A stretch of DNA of 64,000 nucleotides from Mycobacterium kubicae (GTDB lineage Bacteria > Actinomycetota > Actinomycetes > Mycobacteriales > Mycobacteriaceae). Position 1 is the stretch's first letter, and each line of letters begins with the position of its first letter. The stretch is from positions 5,704,001 through 5,768,000 of the forward strand of contig NZ_CP065047.1 of the NCBI RefSeq assembly GCF_015689175.1. Direction: 5' to 3'. This document shows positions 7,627-16,008 of the stretch, one piece after another. The notes under the pieces are model-generated. The model was not told the origin of the DNA. It worked only from the letters and a program-made list of their open reading frames with translations, and made no database searches. Made by a program: the position numbers and the translations under genes.

Positions 7627-8697
7627 ATGGACTTACCCGTCATGCCGCCGGTGTCGCCGATGCTGGCCAAGTCGGTGAAGGCGATCCCCTCCGACGCGTC
7701 GTACGAACCGAAGTGGGATGGCTTCCGCTCCATCTGTTTTCGCGACGACGACGAGGTGGAGCTGGGCAGCCGCAACGAACGGCCGATGACCCGCTACTTC
7801 CCCGAACTCGTCGCGGCCGTCAAAGCGGAGTTGCCCCCGCGGTGTGTCATCGACGGTGAAATCGTCATCGCCACCGACCACGGTCTGGATTTCGAGGCCC
7901 TGCAGCAGCGCATCCACCCGGCCGACTCGCGGGTGCGGATGCTGGCCCAACAGACACCGGCGTCCTTCATCGCGTTCGACTTGCTCGCCCTCGCCGACGA
8001 GGACTACACCAAGCGTCCGTTCAGCGAGCGCCGCGCCGCGCTGGTCGAGGCGTTGGCCGATTCTGGTCCGTGGATTCACGTGACACCGGCGACCACGGAC
8101 CAGGAGCTGGCTGCCCGGTGGTTCGACGATTTCGAAGGCGCCGGGCTGGACGGTGTCGTCGCCAAGCCGCTGACCGGGACCTATCAGCCCGACAAGCGGG
8201 TCATGTACAAGATCAAGCACGAGCGGACCGCGGACTGCGTGGTGGCCGGTTACCGAGTGCACAAGTCGGGCGGCGATGCGATCGGCTCGCTGCTGCTGGG
8301 GCTGTACCAGGACGACGGTCAACTGGCCTCCGTGGGAGTGATCGGCGCATTGCCGATGGGCGAACGGCGCCGGCTGTTCACCGAACTGCAGCCCCTGGTC
8401 ACCACCTTCGACGGCCATCCATGGAACTGGGCCGCTCACGAAGCCGGTGAACGGACACCGCGCAAGAACGAGTTCTCGCGGTGGAACGCCGGCAAAGATC
8501 TCTCATTCGTGCCCCTGCGCCCGGAGCGGGTGGTCGAGGTCCGCTACGACCACATGGAGGGCGCGCGCTTTCGCCACACGGCCCAATTCAACCGATGGCG
8601 GCCCGACCGCGATCCGCGTTCTTGCACCTACGAGCAACTCGAACAACCTGTGACATTTAGCCTGGGCGACATAGTGCCGGGCCTGGGCACGGGGTAG
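7627..8697 (+). CDS. ligC: ATP-dependent DNA ligase LigC
   Basis: 356 residues. Nucleotidyl-transferase motif I is KWDGFR with the AMP-accepting Lys29; motif III FIAFDLLAL, motif IV DGVVAKPL and motif V YKIKHERT follow, then an OB-fold ending SWGDIV-like (TFSLGDIV). It seals nicked DNA via an adenylated lysine. Size and divergent pairing with Prim-PolC match M. tuberculosis LigC (Rv3731). The ATG at 7627 is preceded by GAAGGG. LigC works in backup end joining and base-excision repair; it lacks the polymerase and nuclease domains of LigD. Confidence 0.94.
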   Translation: MDLPVMPPVSPMLAKSVKAIPSDASYEPKWDGFRSICFRDDDEVELGSRNERPMTRYFPELVAAVKAELPPRCVIDGEIVIATDHGLDFEALQQRIHPADSRVRMLAQQTPASFIAFDLLALADEDYTKRPFSERRAALVEALADSGPWIHVTPATTDQELAARWFDDFEGAGLDGVVAKPLTGTYQPDKRVMYKIKHERTADCVVAGYRVHKSGGDAIGSLLLGLYQDDGQLASVGVIGALPMGERRRLFTELQPLVTTFDGHPWNWAAHEAGERTPRKNEFSRWNAGKDLSFVPLRPERVVEVRYDHMEGARFRHTAQFNRWRPDRDPRSCTYEQLEQPVTFSLGDIVPGLGTG

Positions 8698-8707
8698 GGG
8701 TGGATGC

Positions 8708-9298
8708 ATGCGGCCGTTTCACGAACCCGACACGTCTCGCCAGTTCATTCCTGCCGACATCAAAGCCCGGGTGATGCCGGCCGTGCTCGACGAGTTGGCG
8801 CGCTGGGGCGTCGAACGGTTCAGCATCGAAGCGCTCGCCGAACGTCACCGCCTCGACGCGGCGATGATCTACCGGTACTGGGGCGATCGGCAACGCCTGA
8901 TCATGGATGCCGCCCTCGATGACGCCGAGGCGATACGTGAAGCGTTGGACACCGGCTCGCTGCGGGGAGACTTGCTGGCGTTGGCCCGCCACATTGCCGC
9001 CCAGATCAACACCATGCACGGCCGCATCTTTCTGCGCGCGCTGGTGATGGACGGGCGTGGACATCACGACACCGACACCCGATTGAACTACTGGCGTGAG
9101 CGTTTCGCTGTCGTGCGCACGGTCATCGACCGGGCGCGGCAGCGGGGCGAATTGCGCGACGGGATCAACACTTTGGCGGCGGTACAGATTGTGTCGTCAC
9201 CGCTCTACATTCGCGGTCTCTACGGCGACGGTCCCGTCGACGACGGTTACTGCGAAATCATTGCCGATATGGCCTGGCATGCACTGGCCCGCAAATAG
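8708..9298 (+). CDS. TetR-family transcriptional regulator
   Basis: 196 residues. The N-terminal helix-turn-helix reads VERFSIEALAERHRLDAAMIYRYWGDRQRLI, where the recognition helix and the Tyr-Arg-Tyr-Trp stretch are typical of TetR proteins. The C-terminal helical region (about 75-190) should bind a ligand. It starts 10 bases after ligC on the same strand, so it may be read through from ligC, although nothing links it functionally to repair. Target genes unknown. Confidence 0.87.
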   Translation: MRPFHEPDTSRQFIPADIKARVMPAVLDELARWGVERFSIEALAERHRLDAAMIYRYWGDRQRLIMDAALDDAEAIREALDTGSLRGDLLALARHIAAQINTMHGRIFLRALVMDGRGHHDTDTRLNYWRERFAVVRTVIDRARQRGELRDGINTLAAVQIVSSPLYIRGLYGDGPVDDGYCEIIADMAWHALARK

Positions 9299-9472
9299 GC
9301 GGCGTTGCCGAAAAGCCCTTGGCCATATGCATTCTCGTCGGTGCATCCCGGGGGCACCGCGCCGCAGCAGCGGATCGATCACCGCAGGCGCCCACCCCGC
9401 GGCTCCTACACCGGCCCCGACCCGCAGGTTGGAGTTGCCCGGACACGACCGGCTGGACGTTAGTCTGTCGGG

Positions 9473-9871
9473 ATGCACGTAGCCGCACTGCTGGTGGCCG
9501 GATCCGCCACGATTGACGACGCCGCCATCGACGCGACCCGCATACCGACGACGAGCTATTGGGTTACCCAAGTTCCTGTTTGGTTGACCATTCCTCTGGT
9601 GCTCGTGGTGCATGCACCCGCCGGCGGCGAGTACGACGCCGAGATATTCGTCGTGTGCAAGGATCCCGGCGGCTCGGTGCGAGGCACGCTTCGTTCGGCG
9701 TGGCAATGGCCCGACGAGGACGGCCGGCCCTCGAAGTACCGGTGCTTCAACCCGCAGCTGTCGTTCGCGGTCGAGAGCACCGGTGAGTACACCATCGGCG
9801 TTTACCGCGATGCGGAAGGCGCCCTGCCGGTCGCCACACCGATTCCTTTGATGATCTCCTTCGGCGGCTAG
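9473..9871 (+). CDS. Small beta-rich protein resembling DUF6941
   Basis: 132 residues starting MHVAALLVAGSATIDD. The opening pattern (Met, hydrophobic, Ala-Leu-Leu-Val-Ala-x-x-Ala) and the ending with VATPIPLMISFGG match the layout of two other small proteins in this window (starts 30347 and 36494). Those belong, as I recognise them, to the DUF6941 group. Identity is much lower here, so membership is tentative. No signal peptide or catalytic motif. Function unknown. It stands alone between a TetR gene and a convergent P450 operon, and 13-bp tandem repeats follow its stop. Confidence 0.7.
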   Translation: MHVAALLVAGSATIDDAAIDATRIPTTSYWVTQVPVWLTIPLVLVVHAPAGGEYDAEIFVVCKDPGGSVRGTLRSAWQWPDEDGRPSKYRCFNPQLSFAVESTGEYTIGVYRDAEGALPVATPIPLMISFGG

Positions 9872-9875
9872 CTTC

Positions 9876-9913
9876 GCCGACCCCTTTTGCCGACACCTTT
9901 TGCCGGCCCTTCT
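9876..9913. repeat. Three 13-bp tandem repeats
   Basis: GCCGACCCCTTTT, GCCGACACCTTTT and GCCGGCCCTTCT follow one another directly after the stop codon at 9871, in the 107-bp gap between two convergent genes. The third copy is one base shorter and diverged. No hairpin is formed; this is a short degenerate tandem repeat of unknown role. Confidence 0.6.
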
Positions 9914-9978
9914 GCCGCGAGGGTGCGCAGTTGTACGGCAATTACGGCGTGTCGCTGTACAGACACGCACGCTCGCGG

Positions 9979-11211
9979 TCAGACGGTGACGGTCAGCGTC
10001 GACAAGCCGCGCAGTGTGACGTTCGGCTTGTACTGAGGTGCGCTGTCGAGGCGCGCCGCCGGGAAGCGCGCGGTGACCGCCGACAGCGCCACACTGGCTT
10101 CCAGCCGCGCCAGCGGCGCACCCAGGCAATAGTGCGCACCGCGCCCAAAACCCAAGTGGCGCATGGTCGGCCGGTCCGGGTCGAAGATGTCCGGGCGAGC
10201 GAATTCGGTGGGATCGCGATGCGCGGCGGCCAGCAGCAACATCATTACATCACCTTTGGCCACCTGGGTGTCACCGATCGCCAGGTCCGCATCGGCGATG
10301 CGGCCGAGCAATTGCACCGGCGGGTCATAGCGCAGCGTCTCCTCCACGACCGCGGCCGCGCGGGTGGCGTCGGCGCCCAGCGCCGCCCACTGGGGACGGT
10401 CACGCAACATCGCCAGGATGGCGTTGCCGATCAGGTTGACCGTGGTTTCGTGCCCGGCTACCAGCAACAGGACGCAGGTGGAGACTATTTCTTCTGCGGT
10501 CAGCTGATCGCCGGACTCCTCCACGGCGATCAGACCGGACATCAGGTCGTCACCGGGATGCGAGCGACGCCGCGCGATGAGGCCGTGCAGGTACTCGCGT
10601 AACCAGGCGCCCGCGTCCAACGCTTCGTTGAGGTCGTCGGCTTGCTCCCCGGAGAACGAGAAGAACGGGTCCAGCGACTGGGCCAGCAGCGCCGACGCCC
10701 AGCTGAATTGCGGCTCGTCCTCGAGCGGCACCCCCAGCAACCGGCAGATGACGGCCACCGGCAGCGGGTAGGCGAAGTCGTCGATGACGTCGAAATGGCC
10801 CGCTGCGGCGATGCGGTCGAGCAAACCGTGCACCAGGGCACGGATCTCGGGCTGCAGCGCGTTCACCACCTTCGGCGCGAAGGCCTTGCTGACCAACTTC
10901 CGCAGCCGGGTGTGATCGGGTGGGTCCAGGAACAGGAATCCCGGCGGCGTTTCCCGACGTGCTGCCGGGTCGACGTCCATCTGCTGGGCGGCGGTGGACT
11001 TCAGCTGGTCACTGCTCGACGCGGGATGCCGCAACACCTCATCGCAGTCGCGATAACTCGAGAACATGACGAAGTTGGCGCCCGGCATTTGTAACGGTCC
11101 CCGCTCGCGCACCTGAGCGCAGACCGGGTACGGATCGGGCCGGGTCGCCGGGTCGATCAACTGCAGCAACAGGGTCTGCGCTTCGGCCTGCTCCGTCGGG
11201 CTGGTGGTCAT
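9979..11211 (-). CDS. Cytochrome P450
   Basis: 410 residues from the ATG at 11211 (MTTSPTEQ); codons further upstream lack P450 character. Visible: I-helix AGHETT near residue 245, the K-helix ExxR motif (EETLR) near 285, and the heme loop FGRGAHYCLG with its cysteine ligand near 355. Length and motif spacing are those of soluble bacterial class I P450s. No ferredoxin gene is adjacent, so redox partners must come from elsewhere. It follows two SDR genes on the same strand (40-base gap), suggesting an oxidation pathway with two ketone/alcohol interconversions. CYP family number not assignable by eye. Confidence 0.93.
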   Translation of the reverse strand: MTTSPTEQAEAQTLLLQLIDPATRPDPYPVCAQVRERGPLQMPGANFVMFSSYRDCDEVLRHPASSSDQLKSTAAQQMDVDPAARRETPPGFLFLDPPDHTRLRKLVSKAFAPKVVNALQPEIRALVHGLLDRIAAAGHFDVIDDFAYPLPVAVICRLLGVPLEDEPQFSWASALLAQSLDPFFSFSGEQADDLNEALDAGAWLREYLHGLIARRRSHPGDDLMSGLIAVEESGDQLTAEEIVSTCVLLLVAGHETTVNLIGNAILAMLRDRPQWAALGADATRAAAVVEETLRYDPPVQLLGRIADADLAIGDTQVAKGDVMMLLLAAAHRDPTEFARPDIFDPDRPTMRHLGFGRGAHYCLGAPLARLEASVALSAVTARFPAARLDSAPQYKPNVTLRGLSTLTVTV

Positions 11212-11251
11212 GCTGACATTGTGCCCGTCGGGCGCCGACCGGCCTGGCTGA

Positions 11252-12154
11252 TCAGCGACTGGCTTGACCGGGCAGCAGTTCCTCGATGCCGATGCGGTGG
11301 TAGAACTCGGCTCTGATGCGGTCGTACACGGTGCACACGACTTCGCTGCCATCCCGAGTCGGGTCGACATGCGTTCGGAACGGCCGCTCACCGGCCGGCA
11401 GGCCGATGATCCGAACGATCTCAGCCGCGACCTCCGCGGCGTCGTGACCAGGTGGGAAGATGTCATCGATGCTCGCGATCACCTTGTCTTGCAGCGTGCC
11501 GTAGCGGCTGGCGTATTCATCGTTTCGAGCCCGGTCGGCAGGTGCTGCGGCGTGCGCGAAGTGGTTGGTGCCAGTGGGAAAAGCACCGGGAATGACGATG
11601 ACGGTTTCGATGCCGAATTTGATCAGCTCGGCGGCGTAGCTGTCGGCGAGAGATTCCATCGCTGCCTTTGCGGCGAAGTACGGCGCGAGGAACGGCGGGT
11701 GACCGCCGCGGGTGCTGGAGCTGCCCACCCATACCAGCAAGCCGCTGCCCTGCTTGCGCAGAACGGGAAGCGCGGCGCGGTTCACCCGCTGGGTGCTGAG
11801 AACGTTGACGTCATACAGTTGCGCCAACTGTTCGGGTGTGAACGCCTCGGTAGGACCAAGACACATATGGCCGGCGTTGTGCACCACCACGTCCAAGCGG
11901 CCCTGCTCGCTCACGATGCGCGCGATCGCTTCGTCGACGCAAGCTTGGTCCTGAACATCCATCTCTATGGCGCGAACATCGACCGACTCTGTCGTTGCAA
12001 ACTCGGACAGTTCGGCAACCCGATCGGCGTTGCGTCCTGCGGTGGCGCGCATTCCCGCATAGACGGTGTGTCCCGCGTGGGCGAGCGCTCGAGCGGTGAG
12101 ATTGCCGAAGCCGCTCGATGCGCCCGTGATGACAATGACGTTACGGTCAGGCAT
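11252..12154 (-). CDS. Short-chain dehydrogenase/reductase
   Basis: 300 residues from the ATG at 12154, which has an AGGAG ribosome site and overlaps the 3' end of the preceding SDR gene by 8 bases. Cofactor motif TGASSGFG lies at residues 9-16, NAG near 92, and catalytic Tyr-x3-Lys (YFAAK) near 162. Classical SDR fold; the Gly-rich motif suggests NADP or NAD use. Co-transcribed with an SDR upstream and a P450 downstream, so it may act on the same substrate after hydroxylation. Confidence 0.88.
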   Translation of the reverse strand: MPDRNVIVITGASSGFGNLTARALAHAGHTVYAGMRATAGRNADRVAELSEFATTESVDVRAIEMDVQDQACVDEAIARIVSEQGRLDVVVHNAGHMCLGPTEAFTPEQLAQLYDVNVLSTQRVNRAALPVLRKQGSGLLVWVGSSSTRGGHPPFLAPYFAAKAAMESLADSYAAELIKFGIETVIVIPGAFPTGTNHFAHAAAPADRARNDEYASRYGTLQDKVIASIDDIFPPGHDAAEVAAEIVRIIGLPAGERPFRTHVDPTRDGSEVVCTVYDRIRAEFYHRIGIEELLPGQASR

Positions 12155-12944
12155 GGCCGTCACTCCTGTTCGCTGACGCCGAATTGGCATGCGGGTCAGA
12201 GGAATTCAGCAATTCGATTACACGCTCGTAGTCGCCACGGCTCTCGCTGTAGCGCAGCAATTTTACGCGCTCGACCAGGATTTCGTGGGCCTCGGGCTGC
12301 GTCTCGAGTAGTGAAACGGCCTCTGCGACAAACTCGTCGAGCGGCATGGCCGAATCGTTGCTTTCCTGTCCGGGCATGAGCGCGGTGCGCACGGACGGCG
12401 GTACCAATTCGATGACCTGCACCGAGGTGTCGGCGAGTTGCAACCGAAGCGACTCGCTGAGCATGTGGATTGCGGCCTTGGACGCATTATAGCTCGGTGT
12501 GGGCCGCAACGGGGTGAAGGCCAAGCCGGATGACACGGTGATGATGGTGGCGTTTCGCTGTGCTTGCAGATGTTCGATGAACGCACCGATCAAGCGGATG
12601 GGACCCAACACATTGGTGGTGATCACCGACTCGGCGGATGACACAAAAGTATCCGGCTTGTGCCAGTCTTCGGATCGCATGACCCCAGCCATGGTGACCA
12701 GGACGTTGAGGTCTGGGTGGGTGCGGAGAACCTGCTGGGCAGCTTCGCCGATGCTGTCCGGGTCGGTGGTGTCGATGCGCACTGTGTCAATGTCTGGATG
12801 GTCGACGGCGATCCGCTCCAGCAGATCGGTGCGTCGTCCGCCGACGATGACCGTATTCCCCTTGTCCCGCAACGCCAACGCCAGCGCCAGGCCTATGCCG
12901 CTCGTCGAGCCGGGGATGAAGATGGTGTTTCCCGAAATGTCCAT
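12147..12944 (-). CDS. Short-chain dehydrogenase, DltE-like
   Basis: 265 residues. The cofactor motif is GSTSGIG at residues 12-18 and the catalytic pair is YNASK near 152. The opening MDISGNTIFIPGSTSGIG and central SGLAFTPL are typical of the DltE/YdfG-like SDR subgroup annotated as oxidoreductases of unknown substrate. First gene of a SDR-SDR-P450 operon; 111 bases separate it from the divergent XRE-type regulator, which is its likely controller. Confidence 0.87.
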   Translation of the reverse strand: MDISGNTIFIPGSTSGIGLALALALRDKGNTVIVGGRRTDLLERIAVDHPDIDTVRIDTTDPDSIGEAAQQVLRTHPDLNVLVTMAGVMRSEDWHKPDTFVSSAESVITTNVLGPIRLIGAFIEHLQAQRNATIITVSSGLAFTPLRPTPSYNASKAAIHMLSESLRLQLADTSVQVIELVPPSVRTALMPGQESNDSAMPLDEFVAEAVSLLETQPEAHEILVERVKLLRYSESRGDYERVIELLNSSDPHANSASANRSDGHA

Positions 12945-13055
12945 GTAGTCAGATTGTCCGATCGGCCAGCGGGGCTGGAAGGATCAGTTATCGGGGGATC
13001 AGCAGTCCCTGGCTTGGGCAGTGGTGCGGTGAGGTTGGCAGGCGATACTGGTGGC

Positions 13056-13904
13056 ATGGATCGTCCAGCGCTGGCCGAGTTTCTTCGCCACCGCCGCGAA
13101 GCGTTGCGGCCCGAAGACGTCGGATTCCCTGCCGGTGCGCGGCGTCGCGCCCCCGGTTTGCGCAGGGAAGAGGTTGCGGCGCTGGCCGCCATGTCCACCG
13201 ACTACTACACCCGGCTGGAGCAGCAGCGCGGCCCGCAGCCCAGTGAGCAGATGTTGGCAGCCTTGGCCCGTGCGCTGCGGCTCACCGCCGACGAGCGGGA
13301 TTACCTGTTTCGGGTCGCGGGACGCAATCCGCCCGACTCGATAGCAGTCGGGTCCCATGTCGCCCCGGCGCTGCTGCGGGTGCTCGATCGGCTCAGCGAC
13401 ACTCCAGCCCTGATCATCTCGCCGCTCGATGTCACGTTGGTGCAAAACTCCATGGCTGCAGCGCTGTTCGGGGATGCCACGCGATACAGCGGTCTTGCCC
13501 GCAGCGGGATATACCGGTGGTTCACCGATCCGGCCGAACGGAATCGCTACCGCACCCAAGACCATGACCGGCAAAGCCGCGCACAGGTGGCGGCCTTGCG
13601 GGCTGCGTACGGATCCATGGGAGCGCACTCGCAAGCCGGCGAATTGGTGAGAGCTCTGCAAAAGTCGAGCAGCGAGTTCGTCGAGTTGTGGAACCGGCAA
13701 GAGGTCGCGAGGAGATTCGCCGACCACAAGACCCTGGTTCACCCGGAACTGGGTGAGATCGAGGTGGACTGTCAAGCGCTCCTGACCGAAGATCAATCTC
13801 AGGCCTTGCTGGTGCTGACCGCACCGCCGCGCACCGAAGCTCACGAGAAATTGCAGCTGCTCGCCGTCCTGGGGCAACAACGTATTTCTGGGGCAACTCG
13901 CTGA
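13056..13904 (+). CDS. XRE-family regulator with MmyB-like ligand-binding domain
   Basis: 282 residues from the ATG at 13056. An N-terminal helix-turn-helix (about 5-75) contains LAEFLRHRRE and RRAPGLRREEVAALA, the signature of the MmyB-type XRE group. The C-terminal PAS-like ligand domain starts at about 105 (ALLRVLDRL) and contains NRYRT and HPELGEIEVDC. Proteins of this group usually regulate a divergent oxidoreductase gene, and here the SDR-SDR-P450 operon lies divergently. The 111-bp gap contains CCGATCGG (12957-12964) and two GGATCAG direct repeats, possible binding sites. Confidence 0.9.
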   Translation: MDRPALAEFLRHRREALRPEDVGFPAGARRRAPGLRREEVAALAAMSTDYYTRLEQQRGPQPSEQMLAALARALRLTADERDYLFRVAGRNPPDSIAVGSHVAPALLRVLDRLSDTPALIISPLDVTLVQNSMAAALFGDATRYSGLARSGIYRWFTDPAERNRYRTQDHDRQSRAQVAALRAAYGSMGAHSQAGELVRALQKSSSEFVELWNRQEVARRFADHKTLVHPELGEIEVDCQALLTEDQSQALLVLTAPPRTEAHEKLQLLAVLGQQRISGATR

Positions 13905-13938
13905 GCTCAGCCACGGGCAGCGGCTCGCTTGTTTCCGC

Positions 13939-14433
13939 CTACCGCCCAGACGGACCCTCGGTTAGGCCCGTCACTGCCGCGTCAGCCAGCAATCGGTCGA
14001 GGAAAGCGCGCTGTCCCTTCAGCAGCTTCACGCGCGCGTCCCCCACCGTGAACCAGCCAACCCGATCGACTTCCGGAAATTGGCGCGTTCTCCCCGACCC
14101 CTTCGGCCACTCCAGCTCGAAGGTGTTGCTTCTCGCATCGGTGATGTCCAGATCGGCTCGCACCGCGAAAGCGGTGACCACCTTGCCGCCCGACTGTTTG
14201 ACCGCACCCAACTCGATGCGGGGGCCGTCGGGCACCGGCAGCCCGAGTTCCTCGGCGAACTCGCGTCGGGCGGCCAACCAGGCATCTTCGGCCTCGGTGT
14301 ACTCCCCCTTGGGGATCGACCACGCGCCGTCGTCTTTGCGGGCCCAGAATGGGCCGCCGGGATGTGCGAGCAGAACCTCGATGACGCTGTCGCGCAACCG
14401 ATACAGCAGCAGGCCCGCACTCATCCTGGGCAT
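13939..14433 (-). CDS. NUDIX hydrolase
   Basis: 164 residues from the ATG at 14433. The Nudix box is complete: Gly followed by five residues, Glu, seven residues, then REFAEELGL (about residues 41-63). It should hydrolyse a nucleoside-diphosphate-linked substrate using Mg2+. Length and position next to the WS/DGAT gene match Rv3733c. It lies 13 bases downstream of that gene on the same strand, so the two are co-transcribed; whether they share a role is unknown. Confidence 0.9.
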   Translation of the reverse strand: MPRMSAGLLLYRLRDSVIEVLLAHPGGPFWARKDDGAWSIPKGEYTEAEDAWLAARREFAEELGLPVPDGPRIELGAVKQSGGKVVTAFAVRADLDITDARSNTFELEWPKGSGRTRQFPEVDRVGWFTVGDARVKLLKGQRAFLDRLLADAAVTGLTEGPSGR

Positions 14434-14446
14434 CAGTGTGTGCCCC

Positions 14447-15808
14447 TCAGACCCCGACAGCGCGCTCGAGATCGGTGAGCGCATCTTCTAGATGCGTCAG
14501 TAACCGCTGCAGGTGCGGGACGCTGCGACGGCATCCCACCAACCCGAAATCCAGGTTCCCCGCGTTGTTCACCAGGGTGATGTTCAACGCCTGGCCGTCC
14601 GGGATATTGGACAGCGGATAGCTGCCGTCGAGGCGGGCGCCTGCGTAGTACAACGGCTGCGCCGGTCCGGGCACATTGGAGATGACGATGTTGAACGGCG
14701 GCGGCACCGTGGCCAAGAAGCCCGGTACCCCCGTCAGGGTGAGCGGTGCCATGTTCAGCGCCGACCACGCCAGCACCTGCGTGCGCGGCAATTGCGACAG
14801 CACCTCCTTGTTCCCGCGCATCGACTCGCTGACGATCTGAATTCGTTGGGCAGGGTCCTCGACATGCGTGGCGAGATTGCACAAGACGCTACCCACCATG
14901 TTGCCGCCGCTGTCGGCGTCCTTCTCGGCGCGCAGGCTCACCGGCACCATTGCGATCAGCGGAGTTTCTGGGAGGGCGCTCTGCTCGATCAGGTAGGACC
15001 GCAACGCGCCGGCACACATTGCCAGGACGGCGTCGTTGACGGTCACTCCGGCGGCTTGCTTCACGCCTTTGATTCGCTCCAGCGACCAAGACTGCGCGGC
15101 ACAGCGGCGCGCCCCGCCGATCTTGACGTTGAACATGGTGTGCGGCGCGACGAAAGGCAGCGTCAGTTGCTGTTCCACCAATGCGGCGCGGGCCAGTTTC
15201 AGCGTCGAAGAACCGAGTCCCGCAACAGATCCGGCCGCCTTGGCTAGTGCTGCCCACCGCGACGGTGACCCGGCGAACTGTGGGCGCGGTGGCCGCGGCA
15301 AACTCCACATCGCCCGCACCGTGGTGTCCTCCGGGTCCGGCGAAAGGGTCCGCTGCATGAGCTTCATCGCCGAGACACCGTCGATGAGGGCGTGGTGCAT
15401 CTTGGTATAGATCGCGAACCGGCCGTCTTTGAGCCCCTCGACGACATGCAATTCCCACAGCGGGCGGTGCCGGTCGAGCAAGCTCGTGTGCAGCCTCGAG
15501 GTCAGTTCGAGTAGGTCGCGTACCCGTCCGGGCGACGGCAGCGCCGAGCGCCGAACGTGGTAATCGGTATCGACCTCGTCGTCGTAGGCCCACGCCAGTT
15601 GGGCGATCCCACCGCCGATGGTTGCCGGACGCCTACGGAAGGTCGGCTGAAACTCGTTGTTGGCGACCAAGCCTTTGTAGAACCGACGAACGAACTTGCG
15701 GCCGGCGCCTTTGGGCGGCTCGAACAATGACAGTCCACCAACGTGCAAGGGACGCTCGCGCGATTCGGCGAAGAGGAACATCGAGTCGGTGGGCAGCATC
15801 AGTTCCAT
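14447..15808 (-). CDS. Wax ester synthase/diacylglycerol acyltransferase (Tgs2-like)
   Basis: 453 residues from the ATG at 15808. It opens ELMLPTDSMFLFAESRERP, a standard WS/DGAT start, and has the active-site HHxxxDG motif (HHALIDG) near residue 135 and the NVPGP block near 370. It transfers an acyl group from acyl-CoA to diacylglycerol or a fatty alcohol, at the membrane/lipid-droplet surface. Length and the downstream NUDIX neighbour match M. tuberculosis Tgs2 (Rv3734c). An alternative start is the ATG three codons downstream. Confidence 0.92.
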   Translation of the reverse strand: MELMLPTDSMFLFAESRERPLHVGGLSLFEPPKGAGRKFVRRFYKGLVANNEFQPTFRRRPATIGGGIAQLAWAYDDEVDTDYHVRRSALPSPGRVRDLLELTSRLHTSLLDRHRPLWELHVVEGLKDGRFAIYTKMHHALIDGVSAMKLMQRTLSPDPEDTTVRAMWSLPRPPRPQFAGSPSRWAALAKAAGSVAGLGSSTLKLARAALVEQQLTLPFVAPHTMFNVKIGGARRCAAQSWSLERIKGVKQAAGVTVNDAVLAMCAGALRSYLIEQSALPETPLIAMVPVSLRAEKDADSGGNMVGSVLCNLATHVEDPAQRIQIVSESMRGNKEVLSQLPRTQVLAWSALNMAPLTLTGVPGFLATVPPPFNIVISNVPGPAQPLYYAGARLDGSYPLSNIPDGQALNITLVNNAGNLDFGLVGCRRSVPHLQRLLTHLEDALTDLERAVGV

Positions 15809-15872
15809 GCGATCATTAGATCGCGACGCGGCGCCGAACGGTAGCTGCTGTTGACCCGGCTGCGCACAGTGA

Positions 15873-15883
15873 TTGTGGCACAA
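15873..15883. promoter_or_regulatory. 11-bp dyad in divergent WS/DGAT-MFS promoter region
   Basis: TTGTG-G-CACAA is a perfect inverted repeat in the 200-bp gap between the divergent starts at 15808 and 16009, 65 bases upstream of the WS/DGAT start. It could be a regulator site, but it is short and isolated. Confidence 0.3.
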
Positions 15884-16008
15884 CATATTTCTTCGCATGG
15901 TGTGGTTGTGGTTGGACGGTTGCCGATAAGCGGAGCCGCGTCGACCTGAAAAGCTGTGCGGCGCTGCGTCAACGGTGGCCGGGCGGTGCGCTGCTCTATT
16001 GTCTGCTC

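Noticed and set aside
6474..7775. A 433-codon minus-strand frame across Prim-PolC
   Set aside because: It is the +1 shadow of Prim-PolC, rich in Arg/Gly/Ala/His, while the real frame has all LigD-polymerase motifs.
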